From NCBI GenBank assembly GCA_964496575.1, contig CAZCAC010000005.1:71161-135160 (forward strand): a stretch of DNA of 64,000 nucleotides, written 5' to 3'. Both the position numbers and the translations under genes were made by a program. Origin of the DNA: CAZCAC01 sp964496575 (GTDB lineage: Bacteria; Planctomycetota; UBA1135; GCA-002686595). Below the pieces are notes generated by a model. The model was not told the DNA's origin and made no database searches. It saw only the letters and a program-made list of their open reading frames with translations. Of the stretch, positions 34,416 to 42,834 are shown piece after piece; position 1 is the stretch's first letter, and each line of letters begins with the position of its first letter.

Positions 34416-36119
34416 TCACTCCTCCTCGATCTCCATGTCCACGTCCAGGGCCACCTCCTCGGACTCCAGCGCGCCTTCGCTCCGGCAGACGCGCATCACC
34501 TCGGTGACGCTGGTCGTGCCCTGGATCACCTTGCGCGCCCCGTCGCGCAGGAGCGGCCTCAGCTGCCCCGACCCGAGCGCCGCCGAGCGTATCACGTCGA
34601 GCGGTTCGCCCCGGAAGCAGAGCTCCCGCAGCTCGTGGTCCATCTCCATCAACTCGAAGAGAGCGATTCGTCCGCGATACCCCTGTCCCTCGCAGCTGCG
34701 GCAGCCGCGCGGCTGCTTGAAGCGAGCCCCGCCGAGCTGCTCGAAATCGAGGCCGAGAGCCTCGACCTCCTGCGGGTGGGGATCGTACTCCTCGGCGCAA
34801 TCGCCGCACAGACGCCGCACCAGGCGCTGCGCCATCACGAACTGCACCGCGGCGGAGACGAGAAACGGCTTCACGCCGAGATCCTGAAGGCGGGTCAGCG
34901 CGCTCGGCGCGTCGTTGGTGTGCACCGTGGAGAAGACCAGGTGACCGGTGAGCGCGGCCTGGATGGCGATCTCCGCGGTCTCGAGATCGCGGATCTCACC
35001 GACCAGGATCACGTTCGGAGCGCAGCGCAGCATCGCCTTGAGGATCCGCGCGAAGCTCACGCCGATGCGGTTGTTGACCTGGACCTGGTTGATTCCAGCG
35101 ATGTTGTACTCGACCGGGTCCTCGGCGGTGATGATCTTGAGGTCGGAGCGGTTGAGCTCGGAGAGCGCGGCGTACAGCGAGGTGGTCTTGCCCGAGCCGG
35201 TGGGCCCGGTGACGAGGCAGATGCCGTGTGGCCGCGAGATGATCCGCTTGAACCAGGCGTAGTCCTCGTCGTCGAAGCCGAGGTCGCGCAGGCTGATCAG
35301 GCTGGCGCTCTTGTCGAGGAGACGCATCACCATCGTCTCGCCGTGGTTCGACGGGAGGATCGAGGCGCGCACGTCGATCTCACGCCCGTCGAGGACCAGC
35401 CCGATGCGGCCATCCTGAGGCTTGCGCTTCTCGGCGATGTCCATCCGCGACATGATCTTCAGGCGCGACAGCAGCGGTGCGTGCAGGTGCTCGGGGTGCT
35501 CGGCGACGTCGCGCAGCATGCCGTCGACCCGGTAGCGCACGCGCACCCGGCCGTGCCCCGGCTCGATGTGGATGTCGCTGGCCCGCTCGCGCAGCGCCTC
35601 CTGGAAGGTCCTCGTCACCAGCCGCACGATCGGGGCGTCGTCGTCGTCGGTCGCGCCCCCGAAGCTCTCGGCGACCGCCTCCTCGGCGTCCTCCCCGTAG
35701 AAGCGGCGGATCGCCCGGCGCAGCGCCCCGGGGGCGGCGAGGGCGCAGGCGACCTCCATGCCGATGCTGAACGAGAGCTGGTCGGCGACCATCCGCTTGA
35801 AGGGGTCGTCCACCGCCACGATCAGCTTGCCGCCCTTCTCCAGCACAGGCAGGAGCCCCTGCTCCCGGGCGATCTCCTCCGGCACGTGCGCGAGAATCTC
35901 CTCGGGGATCCGCAGCCCGGCCTTGGAGAGGTCGACGAACGGCATCGCCTCGACCTTGGCGTGGGCGCGGGCCACGGTGGTCTCGTCGGCGTGGCCGCGG
36001 CGCACCAGCATCTCGGCGAGGGAGAAGTCCTCCTCCCGCTGCTGGGCGAGGACTTCCTTGAGCTGGGCCTGGCTGATCACTCCGGAGGCGACCAGGTGTT
36101 CCCCGAGGGATCTTGTCAC
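34416..36119 (-). CDS. PilB/GspE-type pilus assembly ATPase
   Basis: This 567-residue ATPase is the first gene of the four-gene motor operon. It has an N-terminal GspE domain (LGEHLVASGVISQAQLKEVL, MPFVDLSKAGLRIPEEIL), a catalytic half with Walker A (GPTGSGKTTSLYAAL), the Asp box (IITAEDPVEYNIAG), Walker B (NVILVGEIRDLETA) and the His box (HLVFSTVHTNDAPS). A Cys cluster follows (LCGDCAEEY, GCRSCEGQGYRG). The C-terminal 20 residues are very acidic (EEVALDVDMEIEEE). The start is a GTG at 36119. Whether this or the other ATPase drives pilus extension cannot be told. Confidence 0.92.
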   Translation of the reverse strand: MTRSLGEHLVASGVISQAQLKEVLAQQREEDFSLAEMLVRRGHADETTVARAHAKVEAMPFVDLSKAGLRIPEEILAHVPEEIAREQGLLPVLEKGGKLIVAVDDPFKRMVADQLSFSIGMEVACALAAPGALRRAIRRFYGEDAEEAVAESFGGATDDDDAPIVRLVTRTFQEALRERASDIHIEPGHGRVRVRYRVDGMLRDVAEHPEHLHAPLLSRLKIMSRMDIAEKRKPQDGRIGLVLDGREIDVRASILPSNHGETMVMRLLDKSASLISLRDLGFDDEDYAWFKRIISRPHGICLVTGPTGSGKTTSLYAALSELNRSDLKIITAEDPVEYNIAGINQVQVNNRIGVSFARILKAMLRCAPNVILVGEIRDLETAEIAIQAALTGHLVFSTVHTNDAPSALTRLQDLGVKPFLVSAAVQFVMAQRLVRRLCGDCAEEYDPHPQEVEALGLDFEQLGGARFKQPRGCRSCEGQGYRGRIALFELMEMDHELRELCFRGEPLDVIRSAALGSGQLRPLLRDGARKVIQGTTSVTEVMRVCRSEGALESEEVALDVDMEIEEE

Positions 36120-36301
36120 GGGCGGGATTCGGGATTCAGAAGGAGGAGCGGGGGGGCGGGGCGCCGCGAATTGAACGGGGGAGGATAGCCTCTGGCCGGA
36201 GGCCCCGCAAAAGCGTCGGGGAGGGGTGTGGCCCCTGGATACCCCTCCGCGGTCGGCTGGTTTCGGGTCGGAGCGGGAGAGAGGCGTACCCCGGACCCCA
36301 G

Positions 36302-36344
36302 CGAGGGACCCCGCACACCCTCCGGGGGGTGCGCGGGGTCCTCG
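36302..36344 (-). terminator. hairpin after the DUF1573 lipoprotein gene
   Basis: Left arm 36302-36320 (CGAGGGACCCCGCACACCC) and right arm 36327-36344 pair with one bulge and one mismatch, enclosing 6 bases. It lies about 40 bp past the stop of the minus-strand gene ending at 36383. Confidence 0.65.
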
Positions 36345-36382
36345 GTTCTCTCGAGGCCGTCGAAGGGCGCCTCGCTACCGGT

Positions 36383-37888
36383 TCACTTCTTGACCGGTCC
36401 GCCTCGGCAGACCCCGGTGATCACCAGGGCGATCTGCTTCTTGTCGGGGTGGTCGATGTCGATCACCAGCGTGCCGCGGAAGGAGCCGGTGGCGTTCTCC
36501 GGCATCCCCTCGAGGCGAACCTCGATGTCGACCGCGTTCTTGCCGTCGACGGGGCGGACCACGGGGGTGAACAGCTCGGCGTGCTCCCACTCGCGGAAAT
36601 CGGTCGTCCCCGGGTTCTGCAGCCCCTGGACGCTGATCGTCGGCATGCTGTCCGCGAAGGAGAACTCCGGGTCGTGGCTCTCCAGGGTCACCGTGCGGGT
36701 GACCACCTGGCCGGGTCGCACGAGTCCCATCGAGAGGTAGGGCGGACTGTAGGAGAAGGGACCGACGACCTGAGCGGAGAGGGTCAGCTGCGCCGAGTAG
36801 GTCGGCATCGTGCCGTCGTGGAACTTCTCCGCGCCCTCGATCTCCACGTCACTCTTCATCTGGATAGCGCTGGCCATGTTCCCCTCGACCAGGTCCGGTC
36901 CCAGGGTGACGGTCAGCTCCCAGGTCGAGGCCCGTCCGTCGTCACCCGCGTTGACGGGCAGCAGCTCGAAGGCGGCGCCGCCGGGCATCGTCTGCTCGAC
37001 GATATCCAGCACGATCGGCTGGGCCTTGGCGGCGGTGATCCGGGCCTGCTTGGTCACCACGTCCCCGACCGAGATCTGACCGAAGTTCAGGAAGCGGGGG
37101 TTGATGGTGAAGAAGGGATCGATGTCCGCCTCGAGGCCGAGCTGGATGGTCCCCCGCGGGTCGTTGGAGTAGATGTTGATCCGGGTGTTCTGGTGCCCGG
37201 ACTTGTTCTTGGTGTGCAGCTTGGCGGGGAAGTGCACGTTGTGCCCCGGGGGAATCGGATCACCGAAGGTGTAGAGGGCGAGATCCTCGAGGTCCACGCC
37301 GGTGAACACCTGGGCGACGGTGCAGCCGCAGGTGGGCTTCACCTGCTTGATGATCAGGTCCTCGGTCCCGCTGCTGGTCAACTGGAAGGTGTGCTCGGCC
37401 ACCCTGCCCTGCAGCACCCGTCCGAAGGTGTGCTTCTCGCCACCGACATCGTAGGTGAGGCGGGCGCCCTCGTTGTTGCCGAGGACCTTGAGCTGGGCGA
37501 GCTGCCCTGGCTGGCCGTGGTCGTGACCGTCGTCGTAGCTGTGACCGGGGGGCAGGGCGGGGGTCGAGTGGTCGTGGCCGTCGTCGGCGCTGTGGCCGGG
37601 GGGGAGGGCGGGCTTCTCGGCCGGCTTCTCGGCCGGAGGGGTCGGGGCGGTCGCCTCGGGGGTCTTCACGACCGGAGATTCCGCCGGCGACTCCACGGGG
37701 TCCGAGGCGGATGCAACCGGATTGGTCCCGGGCACCTCGGCGGGACTCTCGGGGGCCGCGGGGGTCTCCTCGGCGGCCGGCTGAGTGCTCTCGGGGGTCT
37801 GACCCTCACCGGAGCAACCGGAGGAGAGCAGGGCGGCGGGCAGGACAGCGGTGAGCAGGGCGGCGCTGAAGAGCTTGATCTTGGACAT
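36383..37888 (-). CDS. DUF1573 lipoprotein with a His-rich tandem repeat
   Basis: This 501-residue protein has a lipobox (LLSSGC), a Pro/Ala/Glu-rich linker of about 80 residues, and a His/Asp/Gly-rich tandem: the unit ALPPGHSxDDGHDH occurs twice (about residues 95-122). An Ig-like DUF1573 domain follows with its signature KPTCGCTVAQV, and later units continue the beta-rich pattern (SPPYLSMGLVRPGQVVTRTV). DUF1573 proteins are envelope proteins of unknown function in Bacteroidota and Planctomycetota. The ATG at 37888 gives the best signal peptide. A hairpin follows the gene, so it is probably monocistronic. Confidence 0.85.
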   Translation of the reverse strand: MSKIKLFSAALLTAVLPAALLSSGCSGEGQTPESTQPAAEETPAAPESPAEVPGTNPVASASDPVESPAESPVVKTPEATAPTPPAEKPAEKPALPPGHSADDGHDHSTPALPPGHSYDDGHDHGQPGQLAQLKVLGNNEGARLTYDVGGEKHTFGRVLQGRVAEHTFQLTSSGTEDLIIKQVKPTCGCTVAQVFTGVDLEDLALYTFGDPIPPGHNVHFPAKLHTKNKSGHQNTRINIYSNDPRGTIQLGLEADIDPFFTINPRFLNFGQISVGDVVTKQARITAAKAQPIVLDIVEQTMPGGAAFELLPVNAGDDGRASTWELTVTLGPDLVEGNMASAIQMKSDVEIEGAEKFHDGTMPTYSAQLTLSAQVVGPFSYSPPYLSMGLVRPGQVVTRTVTLESHDPEFSFADSMPTISVQGLQNPGTTDFREWEHAELFTPVVRPVDGKNAVDIEVRLEGMPENATGSFRGTLVIDIDHPDKKQIALVITGVCRGGPVKK

Positions 37889-38187
37889 CGGCTTTGGACC
37901 TCGGACGTCGTTACTGGTCTCGTATTGGTGTCTCTCGAGCCCGGTCGGGGAGCGGCGCGGGGGGCCGGCCCCCGGGGGCTGACGGAGTGGGGCGCTGTAC
38001 AAAGGCGTTACGAGCTCCATTCCTCATCGGCGAGCGCGGATCGCGACTTTCTCGAAAGTTGTCCCGAGTCCCCGAGATCCGACCGTTCCGGGAGGGATCT
38101 CGTGCCCGGGAAGCGGGGGGAAAGTGTACGCCTGGGCGCCGGGAAACGTCGAGTTCGAGTCCGGCGATGTCTAGGATGATTCGCCTC
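37889..38187. other. divergent promoter region between two lipoprotein genes
   Basis: About 300 bp separate the DUF1573 gene (minus) from the small lipoprotein (plus). No gene is supported. A short perfect palindrome, ACTTTC-TC-GAAAGT, lies at 38046-38059 and could be an operator for one or both genes. I could not place -35/-10 boxes with confidence. Confidence 0.4.
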
Positions 38188-38826
38188 ATGATCTCGAAAC
38201 ACAACGGTCTTCGCCTCTGGCTCGCCCTCCTCGCCCCCACCCTGACGGCGGGGTGCTGCGTCACGCCGCCGACCGCGGAGGAGATCCTCGACCTCGGATT
38301 CCGCACTCCGGAGATGACCCTCCGAACCTTCCAGGCCGGGGTCCGGGGGGATCTCCCGAAGCTCGAGTTCCGCTGCTTCTCGGTGGGGTACAGGGAGCGC
38401 CACGACCTCTCCGAGCTCGTCTATCGCGAGTTCAGGAAGCGTGAACTAGCGTCGAATCCCTGGTTCCAGAAGGGAGTCGCCGACGCTAAGATCCTGGCGT
38501 CAGAATCTCTCGGAGAGGGACGCCACCTCTTTCTGGTCGGGTCACATGGCCACGAATTCGAGGTGGAATTCGTCCGCGAGGACTTCTGGCAGCTCTGGTC
38601 GAACACGGAACTCCTGGCGGATGAGCTACTTCCCCCAGGAGGGTTCTCGGACTCGGCCGACATCCTGGTCAACGATCCTCCGCTGGTCGTGGCCAGCGCC
38701 GAGCTCACCCCCAGCCTGGCCAGCCGCCCCCTGGACGAGCTGCGCGAGCAGATCATCGAGTTTCGCGTCGGCCGCGAGTGGAAGATCGACCGCATCGAAC
38801 AACCAGCAGAACCCCCCGGCCTCTGA
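38188..38826 (+). CDS. small lipoprotein, unknown function
   Basis: I do not recognise a family in this 212-residue protein. It has a lipoprotein signal (MISKHNGLRLWLALLAPTL then TAGCC), so it should be anchored in the envelope. The rest is mixed alpha/beta with FRTPEMTLRTFQAGVRGDLP, HLFLVGSHGHEFEVEFV and a C-terminal VGREWKIDRIEQ, somewhat like a small stress or transport-associated (NTF2-like) domain. I chose the ATG at 38188 because it gives the best signal peptide and has an AGGA upstream; ATGs at 38167 and 38176 are alternatives. The stop lies 50 bp before ppdK, so the two may share a transcript. Confidence 0.6.
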   Translation: MISKHNGLRLWLALLAPTLTAGCCVTPPTAEEILDLGFRTPEMTLRTFQAGVRGDLPKLEFRCFSVGYRERHDLSELVYREFRKRELASNPWFQKGVADAKILASESLGEGRHLFLVGSHGHEFEVEFVREDFWQLWSNTELLADELLPPGGFSDSADILVNDPPLVVASAELTPSLASRPLDELREQIIEFRVGREWKIDRIEQPAEPPGL

Positions 38827-38876
38827 GCCTGAGACCAGAGACCCCCGTCAAACCTCAAGACACACGACACAGCGCC

Positions 38877-41741
38877 ATGCCTAGAGCCGCGTCACCGACA
38901 CGTCGTCGCAAGACCAAGACCACCACCAAGAAGAAGGCGACCCGCAAGAAGACCACCGCCAAGAAGGTCACGAAGGTCAAGCGGAAGACCACCTCCAAGA
39001 AGACCACCGCCAAGAAGAAGCCCACCCGCTACGTCTACTACTTCGGAGACAAGCGCGCGGACGGCAACCGCAAGATGGCGGATCTGCTCGGCGGCAAGGG
39101 CGCCAACCTGGCCGAGATGTGCAAGCTCGGCCTGCCCGTTCCCCCCGGCTTCACCCTTTCGACCGACATCTGCACCTACTACTACGAGAACGGCGAGACG
39201 TATCCGAAGAGCCTGGCCAAGGACGTCGCCAAGATGATCGCGAAGGTGGAGAAGTCGATGGGCAAGCGCTTCGGCGATGCAGCCGACCCGCTGCTCCTCT
39301 CGGTGCGCTCCGGTGCCCGCGCCTCGATGCCCGGCATGATGGACACCGTCCTCAACCTCGGCCTCAACGACGAGACCGTCGTCGGCCTCGCCACGCTCTC
39401 CGGCAACGAGCGCTTCGCCTACGACGCCTACCGCCGCTTCGTCCACATGTACGGTGACGTCGTCATGGGCGTCGGCGCCGAGGGCGAGCACGACCGCGAC
39501 CCCTTCGCCGTCGCCCTCGAGGAGATGAAGAAGGACCGCGGCGTCGATCAGGACACCGAGCTCGACGCGGAAGACCTCAAGGAGCTGGTCGCGAACTACA
39601 AGGCGATCATCGCCGAGCGCTCCGACGAGCCGTTCCCCGAGGATCCGATGGATCAGCTCTGGGGCTCGATCGGCGCAGTCTTCGGCTCCTGGAACAACGC
39701 CCGGGCCATCGCCTACCGCCAGCAGTACGACATCCCGGCCAGCTGGGGCACCGCGGTCAACGTGATGGCCATGGTCTTCGGCAACCTCGGCGAGGACTCC
39801 GGCACCGGCGTCGCCTTCACCCGCGACCCCGCCACCGGCGAGAGGCGCTTCTACGGCGAGTTCCTGATGAACGCCCAGGGCGAGGACGTCGTCGCCGGCA
39901 TCCGCACCCCCCTGCCGATCGAGGACCTGAAGAAGCTCTCGCCCAAGGCCTGGAGGGAGCTGAACAGCATCCAGAAGCTCCTGGAGAAGCACTACCGCGA
40001 CATGCAGGACCTGGAGTTCACCATCCAGGACAAGCGGCTGTTCATGCTCCAGACCCGCAACGGCAAGCGCACCGGCTTCGCCGCGTGCCGCATCGCCACC
40101 GACATGGTCACCGAGAAGCTGATCACCAAGGAGGAGGCGATCCTCCGCGTCGATCCCGAGGCGCTCAACCAGCTGCTGCAGCCGATCTTCGGCGCCGATC
40201 AGCTGAAGGCCGCCAAGTCGGCCGGCCAGCACCTCACCACCGGCCTCAACGCCGGTCCCGGTGCCGCCTCCGGCAAGATCGCGTTCAGCGCTCCCGCCGC
40301 CGAGGCCGCCAACGCCCGCGGCGAGAAGGTGATCCTGGTCCGCATCGAGACCAGCCCCGAGGACATCAAGGGCATGCAGGCCTCCAAGGGCATCCTCACC
40401 GCCCGCGGCGGCATGACCAGCCACGCCGCGCTGGTCGCCCGTCAGATGGGCAAGGTCTGCGTCGCCGGCGCCGGCGACCTGGAGATCGACTACGCCAGCC
40501 TGACCATGAACGTCGCGGACAAGCAGTTCCGCGAAGGCGACTTCATCAGCATCAACGGCACCACCGGCGAGGTCTTCGAGGGTGAGATTCCCACGCAGCC
40601 CTCCGAGGTCATCCAAACCATGTTCTCCGGTGGCAAGCAGAAGGGTGGCAAGACCTACAAGGCCTACCAGAAGCTGATGAAGTGGGCTGACGAGTTCCGC
40701 ACCATGGGCGTCCGCACCAACGCGGACCAGCCCGACCAGTGCGAGACCGCGATCGCGTTCGGCGCCGAGGGCATCGGCCTGACCCGGACCGAGCACATGT
40801 TCTTCGGCGAGGGCAAGATCGAGGCCGTCCGCCAGATGATCCTGTCCAGCACCATCGAGGAGCGCGAGGCCGCCCTGGCCAAGCTCCTGCCGGTGCAGCG
40901 CAAGGACTTCGAAGGGATCTTCGAGGCGATGGGAACCCGGCCGGTGACGATCCGCGCCCTGGACCCGCCGCTGCACGAGTTCCTGCCGCACGAAGCGGAG
41001 CAGGTCGAGCTGGTGGCCAAGGACCTCGGCATCACCGTCGAGCAGGTGCACGCCAAGATCCAGTACCTGCACGAGTTCAACCCGATGCTCGGTCACCGCG
41101 GTTGCCGTCTCGGCATCACCTACCCCGAGATCACCGCCATGCAGGCGCGGGCGATCTTCGAGGCGGCCTGCAACGTGGCCCGCAAGACCAAAAAGAAGCC
41201 TCGCCCCGAGGTGATGATCCCGCTGGTGGCGACGGCCGAAGAGCTGCGCCTCCAGGAGAAGATCGTGCGCGAGGTGGCCGAGGAGGTCTTCTCCCGCGAG
41301 AAGATGAAGATCCCCTACCTGGTCGGCACGATGATCGAGCTGCCGCGCGCGGCGCTGACCGCCGACGAGATCGCCGAGCATGCGGAGTTCTTCTCCTTCG
41401 GCACCAATGACCTGACCCAGACGACCTTCGGCATCAGCCGCGACGACGGCGGGAAGTTCATCCCGGTCTACCAGGAAGAGGGCATCTTCCCCGACGACCC
41501 GTTCCAGTCGATCGACACCACCGGCGTCGGCCGCCTGATGGACATCGCCGTCGCGGACGGCCGCAAGACCCGCAAGGACATCAAGCTGGGCATCTGCGGC
41601 GAGCACGGCGGTGAGCCGAAGTCCGTCGGGTTCTGCCACCGACTGGGTCTGAACTACGTGTCCTGCTCCCCCTACCGCGTCCCGATCGCCCGCCTCGCCG
41701 CCGCGCAGGCTGCGCTCCAGGGCAAGAAGAAGAAGAAGTAG
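38877..41741 (+). CDS. ppdK: pyruvate, phosphate dikinase with a Lys-rich N-terminal tail
   Basis: This 954-residue enzyme interconverts pyruvate, ATP and phosphate with PEP, AMP and diphosphate. The nucleotide-binding domain begins at DKRADGNRKMADLLGGKGAN. The swivelling phosphohistidine domain has GGMTSHAALVARQMG near residue 512. The PEP-binding barrel has EHMFFG, HRGCRLGITYPEI and the catalytic Cys in FCHRLGLNYVSCSPYR near 928. Before the enzyme proper lie about 45 residues made largely of K, T and R (KTKTTTKKKATRKKTTAKK and on), like a histone H1 tail, and the C-terminus is KKKKK. The start at 38877 keeps this tail. An excellent terminator follows. Confidence 0.95.
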   Translation: MPRAASPTRRRKTKTTTKKKATRKKTTAKKVTKVKRKTTSKKTTAKKKPTRYVYYFGDKRADGNRKMADLLGGKGANLAEMCKLGLPVPPGFTLSTDICTYYYENGETYPKSLAKDVAKMIAKVEKSMGKRFGDAADPLLLSVRSGARASMPGMMDTVLNLGLNDETVVGLATLSGNERFAYDAYRRFVHMYGDVVMGVGAEGEHDRDPFAVALEEMKKDRGVDQDTELDAEDLKELVANYKAIIAERSDEPFPEDPMDQLWGSIGAVFGSWNNARAIAYRQQYDIPASWGTAVNVMAMVFGNLGEDSGTGVAFTRDPATGERRFYGEFLMNAQGEDVVAGIRTPLPIEDLKKLSPKAWRELNSIQKLLEKHYRDMQDLEFTIQDKRLFMLQTRNGKRTGFAACRIATDMVTEKLITKEEAILRVDPEALNQLLQPIFGADQLKAAKSAGQHLTTGLNAGPGAASGKIAFSAPAAEAANARGEKVILVRIETSPEDIKGMQASKGILTARGGMTSHAALVARQMGKVCVAGAGDLEIDYASLTMNVADKQFREGDFISINGTTGEVFEGEIPTQPSEVIQTMFSGGKQKGGKTYKAYQKLMKWADEFRTMGVRTNADQPDQCETAIAFGAEGIGLTRTEHMFFGEGKIEAVRQMILSSTIEEREAALAKLLPVQRKDFEGIFEAMGTRPVTIRALDPPLHEFLPHEAEQVELVAKDLGITVEQVHAKIQYLHEFNPMLGHRGCRLGITYPEITAMQARAIFEAACNVARKTKKKPRPEVMIPLVATAEELRLQEKIVREVAEEVFSREKMKIPYLVGTMIELPRAALTADEIAEHAEFFSFGTNDLTQTTFGISRDDGGKFIPVYQEEGIFPDDPFQSIDTTGVGRLMDIAVADGRKTRKDIKLGICGEHGGEPKSVGFCHRLGLNYVSCSPYRVPIARLAAAQAALQGKKKKK

Positions 41742-41770
41742 TAGTAGGCGCTAGCCACGCATCTGCCACG

Positions 41771-41804
41771 CCGGGCGGGCCTTCGCGGCTCGCCCGGTTT
41801 TTTT
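41771..41804 (+). terminator. intrinsic terminator of ppdK
   Basis: An 11-bp stem (CCGGGCGGGCC paired with GGCTCGCCCGG, one G-U) around a 5-base loop is followed directly by seven T. This is a textbook intrinsic terminator 30 bp past the ppdK stop, and the only one in the window with a long T-run. Confidence 0.92.
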
Positions 41805-41807
41805 GGG

Positions 41808-41867
41808 CGCGGAGGAGGCAGAGAGCGCGGCGTTTCTGCGCAGAGCGCGCTCTCTGCTTCCTCCGCG
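41808..41867. repeat. 22-bp stem inverted repeat at convergent junction (GCGGAGG family)
   Basis: Arms 41808-41829 and 41846-41867 pair over 22 bp with one mismatch, around a 16-base loop (GCGTTTCTGCGCAGAG region). The arm sequence GCGGAGGAGGCAGAGAGCGC closely resembles the 14583-14657 hairpin. It lies between the ppdK terminator and the stop of the converging sigma-factor gene (41884). Confidence 0.7.
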
Positions 41868-41883
41868 TCGAATGGCGCCAGAC

Positions 41884-42807
41884 TCACCCGTCCCTTCGCA
41901 CCGACCGCGACCGCAGATACTGCACCGTCGACTGCTGCAGCGACTCGATGAACGGCTCCAGCGCCGACGCCTCCGCCCGCCGCAGGTCGTCGCGGTTGGC
42001 CGTGCACCACGGGCACTTCATCTCCTCCAGGTGGAACTCGACGAAGGACGCCGGGCCCTCGGCCAGGGTTCCAGCGATGCGACGGGCCAGCCAGTAGCGG
42101 GCCGGGCAGGCGACGCGGCCCATCTGCCACGTCTTGGTGACGTCGAAGTCGAAGTAGCTCGTGCCCTCCTTGGTCGCGTCCGCCAGAGCGGGGAGCACCT
42201 CGCCGGAGGGGTCGCGGCGCAGGGCCAGCTCGCGCAGGCGCTTCAGGGCTCGGAACTTGATCCCCGCCACCGCGGTCTCGTCGCGCAGCTGGAAGCGCTT
42301 CCAGGTGTCGCGGTTGCGCCAACCGCCGGAGAAGAGCGCCTCGATCACCATCAGTCTCACGAACTCGCCCTGCTGCCAGGTCTCCTGGACCCAGTCGCGC
42401 AGGACGTTGACCAGGAGCTCGCGCCCCTGCCAGGCGAGGTCCTGGACGTGCACGATCTCGCTGGGGGTGTCCTCGTCGGTCGCCAGGTCCTCCATCCCCG
42501 GCAGGCTCTCCGAGGAGTCCGCGGGCTCGCCGGTGCCGGTCGACTTGCGGCGGCGCAGGTAGTCGATCGTCCGGTTGCGGCAGATCCCGAACAGGTACTG
42601 CTCGAAGGTGAAGATCGGGTCGAAGTTCTCGATTCCGCGCACCGAGCCGAGGAAGGTCTCCTGGACGATGTCCTCGCGCGCCTGGGCGTCCGAGACGCGC
42701 CGGGAGACGTACGCCAGCAGGCGGCCGCAGAAAGTGCTTTCCACGCGCAACCACTCCTCGTTGTCGAAGAGCCGCAGCTTGTCGATGTCGGGGGACCAGT
42801 CGCTCAT
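41884..42807 (-). CDS. ECF-family sigma factor with long C-terminal extension and CX2C
   Basis: This 307-residue protein begins with sigma region 2 (FCGRLLAYVSRRVSDAQARE, then DIVQETFLGSVRGIENFD and LFGICRNRTIDYLRRRKS). A region-4-like helix pair follows (SGGWRNRDTWKRFQLRDETA, IKFRALKRLRELAL). About 90 extra residues at the C-terminus include VEFHLEEMKCPWCTANRDDL, which resembles a zinc-binding anti-sigma piece fused to the sigma factor. It is the last gene of a block with a Ser/Thr kinase 27 bp upstream. I infer that the kinase controls it, as in known kinase-linked ECF groups. Confidence 0.8.
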   Translation of the reverse strand: MSDWSPDIDKLRLFDNEEWLRVESTFCGRLLAYVSRRVSDAQAREDIVQETFLGSVRGIENFDPIFTFEQYLFGICRNRTIDYLRRRKSTGTGEPADSSESLPGMEDLATDEDTPSEIVHVQDLAWQGRELLVNVLRDWVQETWQQGEFVRLMVIEALFSGGWRNRDTWKRFQLRDETAVAGIKFRALKRLRELALRRDPSGEVLPALADATKEGTSYFDFDVTKTWQMGRVACPARYWLARRIAGTLAEGPASFVEFHLEEMKCPWCTANRDDLRRAEASALEPFIESLQQSTVQYLRSRSVRRDG

Positions 42808-42834
42808 CGGGTGCCGGGTGAGAGGTGGGTCGGG

